Shown piece by piece: positions 1-6,591 of a stretch of 11,287 nt of DNA. A program made the translations under genes and the position numbers. How positions within the stretch are numbered: the stretch's first letter is position 1; each line of letters starts with the position of its first letter. The notes under the pieces were generated by a model that had not been told where the DNA came from, ran no database searches, and saw nothing but the letters and a program-made list of their open reading frames with translations. Source of the DNA: Spirochaetae bacterium HGW-Spirochaetae-9 (GTDB taxonomy: Bacteria; Spirochaetota; Spirochaetia; Treponematales; Rectinemataceae); NCBI GenBank assembly GCA_002839205.1, contig PGXP01000026.1, positions 1 through 11,287 on the forward strand, written 5' to 3'.

Positions 1-81
1 GAAACGAGTTTCGGCGCGACGCGGTCGGTGCGCTGCTGGCTGCATGCCTCAAGCGATGGAGTGAGCCATGATGCCCGATAA
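1..81 (+). CDS. C-terminal end of an OppD/DppD-type peptide ABC transporter ATPase (partial)
   Basis: Reading frame 1 is open from the window edge to a TAA at 79-81. It encodes 26 residues containing VRCWLHA, which resembles the extreme C-terminus of OppD/DppD-family ATPases, where a conserved Cys followed by an aromatic residue (as in CWLY or CFL) closes the oligopeptide-transporter C-terminal region. The reading frame overlaps the start of the next ATPase gene at 68. This is the usual oppD-oppF arrangement and implies translational coupling. The bulk of the gene, including all ATPase motifs, lies outside the window, so the call rests on the tail motif and the neighbour. A different frame also ends at 62-64, but its peptide looks like noise. 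Confidence 0.65.
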   Translation, partial: ETSFGATRSVRCWLHASSDGVSHDAR

Positions 82-1081
82 ATCGCACTATATAAAGCCT
101 CTGCTCGAAGTGAAGAATCTCAAGGTTTATTTCCCCATCGAAAAGGGAATCCTGATGCGCCGTCGGGTCGGCTGGCTCAAGGCGGTGGACGATATCAGCT
201 TTTCCCTGAAAAAAGGCGAATCGCTCGGCCTCGTGGGCGAGTCGGGCTGCGGCAAGTCGACGACGGCGATGGCGATCGCCCAACTTCAGCCCGCGACGGC
301 GGGAGAAATCCTCTTCGAAGGGAAGAATCTCCGCACTCTTTCGCCCAAGGAGCTGTACGAGGCGCGCCGAAATTTCCAGATCGTCTTCCAGGATCCCTAT
401 TCGTCCCTGGATCCGAGGATGAAGGCCGCCGACATCATCGCCGAGCCCCTGCGCATCTACGCGAAGCGGGGCGCGCTCAATCTCACCGAAGAGCAGATCA
501 AGGTCAAGACCGCCACCCTGATGGAAAAAGTGGGCCTTCTCCCTTCGTTCGGAAGCCGCTATCCCCATGAATTCTCGGGCGGCCAGCGGCAGCGCATCGG
601 CATCGCGCGCGCCCTTGCCCTCGAGCCCAAGCTCATCATCGCCGACGAGCCGGTGAGCGCCCTCGATGTGTCCATCCAGTCGCAGATTCTCAATCTCCTA
701 AAGGATCTGCAGGACGAGTTCGATCTCACTTTTCTCTTCATCGCGCACAATCTCGCGGTCGTGGAGTATTTCTGCTCCAGGATCGTTGTGATGTATCTGG
801 GAACGATAGCGGAGATAGCCGATTCGGCCGTTCTCTACGAAAAGCCCCTGCACCCTTACACTCGCGCGCTTTTATCGGCCGTGCCTATTCCCGATCCGCC
901 CAAGGAACGCCTGCGCAAGCGCATCATACTGAAGGGCGACGTGCCCTCACCCACGAAGGAAAGGGCCGGCTGTCCATTCAGGGAACGATGTTCCGAAGCC
1001 ATGGAGCATTGCGCCGCGAGCGCGCCGCCGCTCGTGGAAGCCGAGGCCGGCCATCAGGTGGCCTGCTTCCTGTATTCATGA
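68..1081 (+). CDS. oppF: OppF-type oligopeptide/dipeptide ABC transporter ATP-binding protein
   Basis: This is a cytoplasmic ATPase subunit that powers a peptide (or related solute) importer together with an OppD partner and membrane permeases. All ABC motifs are visible: Walker A GESGCGKST at residues 57-65, Q-loop at Q108, signature FSGGQ at 169-173, Walker B with DEP at 193-195, D-loop SALD at 197-200 and H-loop H227. The C-terminal oligopeptide-transporter extension starts with HPYTRALLSAVP near 262. It carries Cys at 302, 308, 315 and 333, the four-Cys pattern that binds an Fe-S cluster in some OppD/DppD relatives. Length (337 aa) is normal. Two adjacent ATGs (68 and 71) are possible starts, and both overlap the upstream gene end. 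A GGAG sits at 58-61. The substrate cannot be read from an ATPase; family members carry peptides, nickel, sugars or muropeptides. Confidence 0.93.
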   Translation: MMPDKSHYIKPLLEVKNLKVYFPIEKGILMRRRVGWLKAVDDISFSLKKGESLGLVGESGCGKSTTAMAIAQLQPATAGEILFEGKNLRTLSPKELYEARRNFQIVFQDPYSSLDPRMKAADIIAEPLRIYAKRGALNLTEEQIKVKTATLMEKVGLLPSFGSRYPHEFSGGQRQRIGIARALALEPKLIIADEPVSALDVSIQSQILNLLKDLQDEFDLTFLFIAHNLAVVEYFCSRIVVMYLGTIAEIADSAVLYEKPLHPYTRALLSAVPIPDPPKERLRKRIILKGDVPSPTKERAGCPFRERCSEAMEHCAASAPPLVEAEAGHQVACFLYS

Positions 1082-1085
1082 GGAG
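1081..1085 (+). promoter_or_regulatory. Ribosome binding site deciding the acetyltransferase start
   Basis: AGGAG begins on the last base of the oppF stop codon and lies 7 bases before the ATG at 1093. The in-frame ATG at 1078 would place this Shine-Dalgarno sequence inside the gene, so 1093 is preferred. Confidence 0.6.
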
Positions 1086-1092
1086 CGTCGTC

Positions 1093-1590
1093 ATGCCGCT
1101 GCTTATCGATGATGTAACGTTGGGCGATATAGAATCCTGCGCGCGCATAGCCTGCGAATCCGAAATTGGAAAACGCTATGGCTTCGTGCGCGCCGCCCTC
1201 GCAGAAAAAATGCGTACTGGACTGGCCTCAGGCGCCATCATCGTGATTGCCCGCGAGGACGACGGAACTCATGAAACTGGCGGCGCCTCTCCGTGTGACA
1301 TACTCGGCTTTGCCTGGATCGACCCGCGCGGGGCTTTCGGCTCGGCTCCCTATCTGAAGCTCATCGCCGTCGACACGCAGAAAAGGTCAGGCGGCGTCGG
1401 TTCGGCCCTTCTCGCTGAGTTTGAAAGGCGCACGCGCTCCATCGGCAGAGTTTGGACGCTTATGGTGTCGGACTTCAACCTCGGCGCCATCGCATTCTAC
1501 GAAAAGCATGGATACAGCAAGGCTGGGTCGATCCCTGATTTCGCCGTCGATGGTATCACGGAACTTCTTATGGTGAAAAGGAAACCATGA
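1093..1590 (+). CDS. GNAT-family N-acetyltransferase
   Basis: This 165-residue cytoplasmic protein has the GNAT fold signature. There is a beta-4 strand (YLKLIAVDTQ) followed by the acetyl-CoA pyrophosphate loop RSGGVG, matching R/Q-x-x-G-x-G/A. The C-terminal segment NLGAIAFYEKHGY is the typical GNAT 'A..FYek.GF' motif. GNAT enzymes transfer an acetyl group from acetyl-CoA to an amine; the acceptor is not predictable here. The frame stays open upstream and another ATG lies at 1078 on the oppF stop codon. I chose 1093 because AGGAG at 1081-1085 lies 7 bases before it and because the fold begins right after it. Its stop overlaps the start of the serine hydrolase (ATGA at 1587-1590), so it belongs to the opp operon. 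A role in acting on an imported peptide or amino-sugar compound is inference only. Confidence 0.85.
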   Translation: MPLLIDDVTLGDIESCARIACESEIGKRYGFVRAALAEKMRTGLASGAIIVIAREDDGTHETGGASPCDILGFAWIDPRGAFGSAPYLKLIAVDTQKRSGGVGSALLAEFERRTRSIGRVWTLMVSDFNLGAIAFYEKHGYSKAGSIPDFAVDGITELLMVKRKP

Positions 1591-2675
1591 GCGGAGAAGG
1601 GCTGGCCGGCGCGATTAACGCCATCGCCGAACGCGCTCTTTCGCGGAAACTCGCTGCGGGACTCGTCGTGAGGATCGAGCGCGGCGGCCAGCTGCTTCTT
1701 GAACATGCCTATGGATACGCACTCTTCGCGGCGAACCGCCATGACCCCATGGCGACAAGTACGAAATTCGACCTCGCCTCCCTCACGAAATTATTCACCA
1801 CGACGGCGGCCCTTCGCCTCGCAACATTGAAAAAGCTCACACTCGACACTGCGTTGTGCGATATAGACTTTACCGCCAGAATGTCATCAGGGCATCCGCT
1901 GCTCGAAAAAGCTTTTTTAGCCATAACGGTGAGGAAGCTGATGACGCATTCGAGCGGCCTGCATTACTGGTATCCATTCTATGCCGCGGGCGGTGGCGAT
2001 TTCGCTTCCATAATGGAGAGCGTTCTGGAGCGCTTCCCCCTCGGCGGCGAGGTCGTCTATTCCGACCTCAACTACATGCTTCTCGGAAAGATCGTGGAAA
2101 GCGTGAGCGGATTTCCCTTGAAGGCGGCAATGCGTGATATCGTCTGCGGTCCTTTGAAGTTGGCTGACACAGGTTATAAACTCGAGCGCGGCCCTTTCGC
2201 CGCGACGGAATTCGGCAATCGCATCGAGAAAAAGATGGTGGATGATCTCGGACTTGTCTTTTTGAGCTGGCGCCCTGACGGTATACCCTTCGTAGGCGAG
2301 CCGGACGACGGGAACTGCCACTACTTTTTCGGCGGCGTGGCAGGCCACGCCGGCGTCTTCTCGACGGCGCGTGATCTCTGTGCGTTGGGGAAGCTGTATC
2401 TGGATCCAAACGGCCACAACGGATTCCTCTCGCCGAGCCTTGTCGAAGAAGCCTGCCAGGATCAGGGAGGAAATCGCGGCCTTGGATTCCAGCTGGGCGA
2501 ACTCTATCCGGGAGGTGGTTTTGGCCACACGGGCTTTACAGGCACCTATCTCTACCTGAACCGCGAATCGCATCTTGCGGTCGCCTTACTCGCCAACCGC
2601 CTCCATGTCGAGGCGCCACAGAACATCAACGAACTCAGGAAGGAGATTGTTCTTGCGGCGCTTCGATCGCTCTGA
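1587..2675 (+). CDS. Class C beta-lactamase-like serine hydrolase (DD-carboxypeptidase/esterase family)
   Basis: This 362-residue member of the beta-lactamase/transpeptidase-like superfamily (COG1680 type) has all three active-site motifs. The nucleophile motif is S65-x-x-K68 (SLTK). The second motif starts at Y158 (YSDLNY, where classical AmpC has YAN). The HTG triad at 314-316 corresponds to KTG/HTG of motif three. The GVAGHAGVFST stretch near 250-260 is also typical of family members. There is no signal peptide or lipobox at the N-terminus, so the protein is probably cytoplasmic as annotated, unusual for a true beta-lactamase. Family activities include D-amino peptidase, DD-carboxypeptidase and esterase. 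The ATG overlaps the preceding stop codon, so the gene is coupled to the acetyltransferase and peptide transporter. A role in trimming imported peptides or muropeptides (compare YbbE-type genes) is a plausible inference. It is the last gene of the + strand operon. Confidence 0.88.
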   Translation: MSGEGLAGAINAIAERALSRKLAAGLVVRIERGGQLLLEHAYGYALFAANRHDPMATSTKFDLASLTKLFTTTAALRLATLKKLTLDTALCDIDFTARMSSGHPLLEKAFLAITVRKLMTHSSGLHYWYPFYAAGGGDFASIMESVLERFPLGGEVVYSDLNYMLLGKIVESVSGFPLKAAMRDIVCGPLKLADTGYKLERGPFAATEFGNRIEKKMVDDLGLVFLSWRPDGIPFVGEPDDGNCHYFFGGVAGHAGVFSTARDLCALGKLYLDPNGHNGFLSPSLVEEACQDQGGNRGLGFQLGELYPGGGFGHTGFTGTYLYLNRESHLAVALLANRLHVEAPQNINELRKEIVLAALRSL

Positions 2676-2684
2676 GCCGTTTGC

Positions 2685-3170
2685 CTAGAACTTGTAGCCG
2701 AACCTGCGGAGCATGGCCTTGCGATCAGCCTTGTCGGCCTCAGCCTCGACGCCGAGGGGCGACGAGCCGTCGATGACGCCAAGGATGCCAGCACCCTGTG
2801 CGCTTTTCGCGCGGATAATCTGCACCGGGTTTGCCGTGGCGCAGAAAATCCTGCAGACTTCCAGGCAAGCCTTTATGCGATCCAGAACATTGATGGGAAA
2901 AGCGCCGGGGCCCAGGATGAGGTAGAAGCTGTGTCCTGCGCTAACTAATAAAGCGCACAACGCAGCGGCATCGACCAACGCTGTTTCATTGCCCTCGGTT
3001 CTCACGAGACAGGGACCTGAGGCTTCGCTGAAGGCTAGCCCGTATTTTGCGCCAGGAACCGAGTTCGCCATTATCTCCGCGATGTCCTCGACCGTCTTTA
3101 TGAAATGAGACTGGCCGACGATGATATTGCAGCCCTCCGGTATCTGAAGTTGGACGATATCGATTTCCAT
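2685..3170 (-). CDS. Adenosine-specific kinase family protein (COG1839)
   Basis: The 161-residue protein matches my knowledge of the small 'adenosine-specific kinase' family known mainly from archaea and some bacteria. It starts with a strand and PEGCNIIVGQSHFIKTVEDI, has an FSEASGPCLVRTEGN segment near 47-61, and has the GPGAFPINVLDRIKACLEVCRIFCATANP core near 87-114. It ends GVIDGSSPLGVE...RKAMLRRFGYKF. The name comes from structural-genomics work on archaeal members; the physiological reaction is poorly established, so the label should be read as a family name. I chose the ATG at 3170 because GGGAG precedes it by 6 bases. The longer open frame, up to 3293, runs antiparallel inside the nitroreductase gene. 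The start is 10 bases after the nitroreductase stop, making it the last gene of the minus-strand operon. Its stop is 9 bases from the stop of the convergent serine hydrolase, with no obvious terminator between them. Confidence 0.82.
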   Translation of the reverse strand: MEIDIVQLQIPEGCNIIVGQSHFIKTVEDIAEIMANSVPGAKYGLAFSEASGPCLVRTEGNETALVDAAALCALLVSAGHSFYLILGPGAFPINVLDRIKACLEVCRIFCATANPVQIIRAKSAQGAGILGVIDGSSPLGVEAEADKADRKAMLRRFGYKF

Positions 3171-3180
3171 TGCTAACTCC

Positions 3181-3927
3181 CTATTCGCTCGCTGCGGGCT
3201 TTCCCACAATCGCGGCATACATGGCAAACATGTCCTCGCCGTCGAGGCCGAGGTATCTGTCGAGCTCCACTTGCTCGTATTTTCCAATGGCACAGGTGCC
3301 GAAACCCAGGGTTTCGCAGGCGAGATAGAGATTCTGGCAGGAATGGCCCGCGTCCAGTGCTACGAGCTTGTCGGCAGCCTTGCCATAGCGCCATTCGCTC
3401 CTGTAGGGCACGGCGGCCCAGAAAAGAACGCAGGAAGCGTTCTGCAGCTGGCCCAGCAGCGCCTTGTCGAGATCCTCCGAATCGTCGCCCTCGCGTTCGA
3501 GGACGACGATGTGCTCGACAGGCAGATAGCGGTAGAGCCCCGGCTTGAGTCCGTCGACCAGCCGCGTGAAAACATAGAGATCGAGGGGATGCCTGGCCCC
3601 TCCCGAGGGCGCCGTCCTGAAGGAAAACTTGCCCTTGTTCTCCCGTACGCCCTCGCAGGCCCATAAAAGATAGGAGAGCTCCTCTAGTGAAATCGCCGAT
3701 ATCTGAAAGTTCCGACGGGATTTGCGGTTCCGTAGAAGGGCATGGAGGGAAGGACCGCCCTCGAAAAGACCCTCCACCGAGGGAAGAGCCACAATGCTGT
3801 CGTCGGCCTCGGGCGGAAGCTCCTGGGGTGGGGCGGGCAAGCCCAGCGACTGATCCGACTTTGTGTCGGTGACGAAATGCCAGTTGGATTTGAGGAAATG
3901 CCTGCCCTGCAGGAATCGCTCATCCAT
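3181..3927 (-). CDS. SagB-type nitroreductase-like flavoenzyme
   Basis: This 248-residue FMN-dependent nitroreductase-superfamily protein is closest in look to the SagB/ThcOx-type dehydrogenase branch. Visible signatures are R68-x-S-R-R72, which begins the FMN-phosphate-binding segment, PSGGARHP at 107-114 (a hallmark of the SagB-like branch), and the C-terminal LDAGHSCQNLYLACETLGFGTC at 191-212. The first 60 residues (HxxxxSNWHF...LPAPP...LPS) are the usual lead-in of stand-alone members. No leader peptide, cyclodehydratase (SagC/D) or YcaO gene is nearby, so a role in azole formation on a peptide is not supported. A general NAD(P)H/FMN reductase role fits the redox context. The ATG at 3927 is chosen because GAGGG lies 7 bases upstream and because MDERFLQ starts the conserved region. 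The frame could extend 14 codons further. The start overlaps the stop of the C_GCAxxG_C_C gene by 8 bases. Confidence 0.85.
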   Translation of the reverse strand: MDERFLQGRHFLKSNWHFVTDTKSDQSLGLPAPPQELPPEADDSIVALPSVEGLFEGGPSLHALLRNRKSRRNFQISAISLEELSYLLWACEGVRENKGKFSFRTAPSGGARHPLDLYVFTRLVDGLKPGLYRYLPVEHIVVLEREGDDSEDLDKALLGQLQNASCVLFWAAVPYRSEWRYGKAADKLVALDAGHSCQNLYLACETLGFGTCAIGKYEQVELDRYLGLDGEDMFAMYAAIVGKPAASE

Positions 3928-4387
3928 TGCTTTTCCCTCGCAGAATCTGGGCAATCGCGCCTTCCACATATTCGACTGCCTCGGCCACCAGGGTATTGCA
4001 CACCTTATCGCCCAAATTTTTGGCTTTTACTTCGGCGCGTCCGGCCTCGGTCCACAGGTCGGCACCCTCAAGCAGGGTCCGGCATTGGGTACTGCCATGC
4101 CTCGCTTCCATGTCGGCCATGAATTTCGAAACGACCTCGTAGGTCTTCATCTTGGCATCCTGATCAGCGCCTGTCGCGCTCCCGAAAGCGAGGGATAGGG
4201 CGAGAACTCCGCCCGTGAGGGCGCCGCAGCTTAAGCCCAGCCTGCCGATACCGCCTCCCAGGCCTGTCGAAAGGCGGTGCGCGAGTTCCTCATTCAAGCC
4301 GAAATCTTCGGCGAACACGGTGAAAACAGCCTGCGAACAGGATGAGCCGCCCTTGTGCAGGGCCACGGCCTTTTCAGCTCTCGTCAT
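3920..4387 (-). CDS. C_GCAxxG_C_C family redox protein
   Basis: This 155-residue protein carries the family's four spaced cysteines: C17 in GSSCSQAV, C54 in the defining CGALTGG motif, C102 and C130. The glycine-rich STGLGGGIGRLGLSCGALTGG region and the helix lengths fit this family of small cytosolic proteins from anaerobes. They are thought to bind a metal or Fe-S cluster, and some occur as electron-transfer or split-Soret-like domains; the reaction is unknown. The start ATG has a strong GGGAGG upstream and lies 12 bases after the glycerol kinase stop. Its own stop overlaps the nitroreductase start (ATGGATGA), so translation of the two is probably coupled. That coupling suggests the two proteins work in the same redox step; this is inference. 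Confidence 0.9.
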   Translation of the reverse strand: MTRAEKAVALHKGGSSCSQAVFTVFAEDFGLNEELAHRLSTGLGGGIGRLGLSCGALTGGVLALSLAFGSATGADQDAKMKTYEVVSKFMADMEARHGSTQCRTLLEGADLWTEAGRAEVKAKNLGDKVCNTLVAEAVEYVEGAIAQILRGKSNG

Positions 4388-4399
4388 GGTGCCTCCCTT

Positions 4400-5890
4400 T
4401 TATCGATATGAACGCGCCGCGGTTACTGCCTTGGCCCAGCCCGCCACAAGGCGGCTCGAGGTTTCCGCGCCCATCTGCGGCCGGAACTCCCGCCGCCTGC
4501 GCCAGTTGTTTTTGACATCGTCCAGGCCCGACCAGTAGCCAACGGCGAGACCTGCCATATAGGCCGCGCCCAAGGCCGTCGTTTCGGCCACTTCGGGCAG
4601 AACGACATTCCTGTCGATTATATCGGCCTGGAACTGCATCAGGAAAGAGTTGGCCGTCGCGCCACCGTCGGCCTTGATGCTCGAAAGGGCGCGACCCGAA
4701 TCCTTTTCCATCGCGTCGAGAAGATCCCGCGACTCGTAGGCAATGGCTTCGAGTGCGGCACGCACGAAATGGGCGCGTGTCGTGCCCCGGGTGATCCCAA
4801 CCACCGTGCCGCGAACCTCCGAATCCCAGTAGGGAGCACCCAGACCCACGAAGGCAGGGACGAGATAGACGCCGCCCGTATCGGGCACGGATCGAGCCAG
4901 AGCCTCGCTCTCGGCCGACTCGGCAAGCAGCCCCATCTGATCGCGGAGCCACTGGATAACGGCGCCGGCGATAAAGACCGAGCCCTCGAGGGCATAGGTG
5001 TAGCCCTTGCCCAGGTCCCATGCCACCGTCGTGAGGAGGTTATGCTTGGAAACGACGGGGAAAGGCCCCGTGTTCATGAGGGTGAAGCAGCCCGTGCCAT
5101 AGGTGTTCTTGGCTTCGCCCGGCTCGAAACAGGCATGCCCGAAGAGGGCTGCCTGCTGGTCGCCTGCCACGCCCGTGACGGGGATTTCCGTGCCGAAGAG
5201 CTCCTTGCGCGTCCTGCCGAAAAAGCCCGAGCTGGGCAGCACTTCGGGCAACACTGAGGGCGGCACGCCGAGCATGCCGAGGAGCTCGCCATCCCACTGC
5301 CTTTTCTTGATGTCGAACATCAGGGTGCGGCTCGCGTTGGTCGGATCCGTGGCGTGCTGCCCCGTGAGCCTGTACACGAGCCATGAATCGATCGTGCCGA
5401 ACATCAGTTCGCCGCGCTCGGCCCGTACGAGCAGGTCGGGGCGCTCCCTGAAAAGCCAGGTGAGCTTCGTGCCCGAAAAATACGCGTCCAGCACAAGACC
5501 TGTCTTTTCGCGGATTATTGCCTCGGCCCCTGAGGCGCGAAGCTCGTCGCAAATGCCCGACGAACGCCTGCATTGCCACACGATGGCGTTGTACACGGGT
5601 TTGCCTGTGTCCCTCTCCCAGAGCACCGTGGTCTCGCGCTGATTCGTGATGCCAATGGCGAGAATCTGGTCGCTTTCGATCTGGGCTGCCGCTATCGCTC
5701 CTCGGGCAGCCTCCAGCTGGGTAGTCCAGATCTCCTCCGGGTCGTGCTCGACCCAGCCCGGTTTAGGGAAAATCTGCTGAAAGGGAATTTGCCTGACGCC
5801 GATGATAATTCCATCGCGGTTGAATAAAATCGCCCGCGACGAGGTCGTGCCCTGGTCCAGGGCCAGGATATACTGTTCTTTTACCGACAT
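4400..5890 (-). CDS. glpK: Glycerol kinase
   Basis: GlpK phosphorylates glycerol to sn-glycerol 3-phosphate with ATP in the cytosol. The 496-residue protein has the FGGY-kinase N-terminal phosphate loop LDQGTTSSRA (11-20). The glycerol-binding residues corresponding to E. coli R83, E84, W103, Y135 and D245 appear as R85, E86, W105, Y137 and D244. The second FGGY signature lies around GSVFIAGAVIQWLRD (303-317), and the ADP-binding DGGAT is in the C-terminal half. Length is typical. The loop where Gram-positive enzymes carry a PTS-phosphorylated His reads GRTRKELFGTEIP, with no His, so that control is absent. No glpF, glpD or glpA is beside it. I start at 5890 (MSVKEQY) and not at the upstream ATG at 5971, because conservation begins here. 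The nearest Shine-Dalgarno-like CTGGAG is 12 bases away, rather far. Confidence 0.95.
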   Translation of the reverse strand: MSVKEQYILALDQGTTSSRAILFNRDGIIIGVRQIPFQQIFPKPGWVEHDPEEIWTTQLEAARGAIAAAQIESDQILAIGITNQRETTVLWERDTGKPVYNAIVWQCRRSSGICDELRASGAEAIIREKTGLVLDAYFSGTKLTWLFRERPDLLVRAERGELMFGTIDSWLVYRLTGQHATDPTNASRTLMFDIKKRQWDGELLGMLGVPPSVLPEVLPSSGFFGRTRKELFGTEIPVTGVAGDQQAALFGHACFEPGEAKNTYGTGCFTLMNTGPFPVVSKHNLLTTVAWDLGKGYTYALEGSVFIAGAVIQWLRDQMGLLAESAESEALARSVPDTGGVYLVPAFVGLGAPYWDSEVRGTVVGITRGTTRAHFVRAALEAIAYESRDLLDAMEKDSGRALSSIKADGGATANSFLMQFQADIIDRNVVLPEVAETTALGAAYMAGLAVGYWSGLDDVKNNWRRRREFRPQMGAETSSRLVAGWAKAVTAARSYR

Positions 5891-5896
5891 GGATGC

Positions 5897-5904
5897 AGTA
5901 TACT
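5897..5904. promoter_or_regulatory. Symmetric -10-like element between divergent glpK and DinB-like gene
   Basis: AGTATACT is a perfect palindrome, so TATACT is readable as a -10 hexamer on both strands. On the + strand it would place the transcript start near 5911, just before the GGGAGGGGAG ribosome site of the DinB-like gene. On the - strand it would place the start at or next to the glpK ATG (5890), implying a leaderless or nearly leaderless message. The -35 matches are poor: TTCTTT with a 17-base spacer on +, TTGCTC with 19 bases on -. The assignment is therefore tentative. Confidence 0.35.
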
Positions 5905-5926
5905 CCAGGAATACGGGAGGGGAGCA

Positions 5927-6412
5927 ATGGAAAAACAGGAATTCAACGCTATCGTGGGCGCTTTCGAGCATGCTTATGACGCTCTGTCAGTCGAGGCGAG
6001 AGGGCTGAGCCCTGCCCAGATGAGCTTCGTGCCCCCTATCGCCGATGCCTGGTCGATCAACGAACACCTCGTCCACCTGCTGGACGCCGACTGCAACCTC
6101 GTGCTGCGGGTTCGGGGAGCCGTGGCCGAGCCTGGAAGAAATGTACCCGTCTGGAACCAGGAAGCCTGGCGCTCAAAGAACAACTATTCGGCAAGCGACG
6201 GCCTTTTCTGCCTCGACCTCGCCGTCTCCCTGCGCAAGTTCCTGGCCGAATCGCTGCGAACCCTCGACGACGCTACCCGCGAAGCCGCATCCATCGTCCA
6301 CCCCGAGAAGGGACCACTCATCCTTCCCGAGGTTCTGAAGATCTACACCGGCCACGCCGATTTCCACTATAAATACCTGATAAGGAATCTGGAGGCCTTC
6401 GCCCGGCGCTGA
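5927..6412 (+). CDS. DinB/YfiT-like putative metal-dependent hydrolase or transferase
   Basis: This 161-residue four-helix-bundle protein is of the DinB superfamily. The WSINEHLVHLLDAD segment (42-55) supplies H47, and the C-terminal TGHADFHYKYLI (141-152) supplies H143 and H147. Together they match the three-His metal site of DinB/YfiT-like proteins. The opening MEKQEFNAIVGAFEHAYDAL...GLSPAQMSFVPP...DAWSINEHLVHL is the usual layout. Known members include thiol-S-transferases (bacillithiol, mycothiol) and maleylpyruvate isomerase; the substrate here is not predictable. The gene has a strong GGGAGGGGAG ribosome site (5915-5924) and is divergent from glpK. It appears to be monocistronic, with a GC-rich hairpin over its stop codon. 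Confidence 0.85.
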   Translation: MEKQEFNAIVGAFEHAYDALSVEARGLSPAQMSFVPPIADAWSINEHLVHLLDADCNLVLRVRGAVAEPGRNVPVWNQEAWRSKNNYSASDGLFCLDLAVSLRKFLAESLRTLDDATREAASIVHPEKGPLILPEVLKIYTGHADFHYKYLIRNLEAFARR

Positions 6413-6422
6413 AACAGCGCCG
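6405..6422 (+). terminator. Possible terminator hairpin at the DinB-like gene end
   Basis: GGCGCT and AGCGCC pair around a five-base GAAAC loop. One more C-G pair (6404 with 6422) makes a 7-bp GC-rich stem. The stem overlaps the stop codon at 6410-6412. Only a short GTTTCT follows instead of a clear T tract, so termination may be inefficient. Confidence 0.35.
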
Positions 6423-6445
6423 CCGTTTCTGGGGGCGCCCTCGCG

Positions 6446-6474
6446 TTGACTTTTTTGCCGCTACTTGCTACATT
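6446..6474 (+). promoter_or_regulatory. Sigma70-type promoter of the tRNA gene
   Basis: TTGACT (6446-6451) and TACATT (6469-6474) are separated by exactly 17 bases. Transcription would begin near 6481, giving a tRNA precursor with a 5' leader of about 37 bases. The leader contains a GC-rich block (6494-6507). Confidence 0.65.
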
Positions 6475-6517
6475 TGCTTCGCCTTGTGGCGCTCCCCGGG
6501 GGCGCCCATGTTCATCC

Positions 6518-6591
6518 GGGCCCATAGCTCAGTTGGTTAGAGCCGCGGACTCATAATCCGTTGGTCCCTGGTTCAAGTCCAGGTGGGCCCA
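6518..6591 (+). tRNA. tRNA with CAU anticodon, probably tRNA-Ile2 (lysidine type)
   Basis: The full cloverleaf can be drawn. The 7-bp acceptor stem is GGGCCCA (6518-6524) with TGGGCCC (6584-6590), and the D stem is GCTC/GAGC. The anticodon stem GCGGA/TCCGT encloses loop CTCATAA with anticodon CAT at 6552-6554. The T stem CCTGG/CCAGG encloses TTCAAGT, and the discriminator A is at 6591. CCA is not encoded. CAU occurs in initiator Met, elongator Met and Ile2. The paired 1-72 G-C and the lack of the GGG/CCC anticodon-stem triplet exclude the initiator. C4-G69 and C5-G68 in the acceptor stem are recognition elements for TilS, which converts the C34 to lysidine, so Ile2 is favoured over Met. It stands alone, not in a tRNA cluster, and sits exactly where base composition changes. 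Confidence 0.93.

Noticed and set aside
1917..2573. Long minus-strand reading frame of 218 codons inside the serine hydrolase gene
   Set aside because: It is antisense to a gene with intact catalytic motifs, gives a peptide with no recognisable domain, and is expected from GC-rich codon structure.
3181..3927. Azole-forming bacteriocin (streptolysin S-like) cluster suggested by the SagB-type protein
   Set aside because: No YcaO/cyclodehydratase, precursor peptide or exporter is nearby. Stand-alone SagB-like nitroreductases are common.
4769..5257. Plus-strand reading frames inside glycerol kinase (up to 179 codons)
   Set aside because: Glycerol kinase is conserved along its full length on the minus strand. 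The opposite frames have biased composition and no motif.
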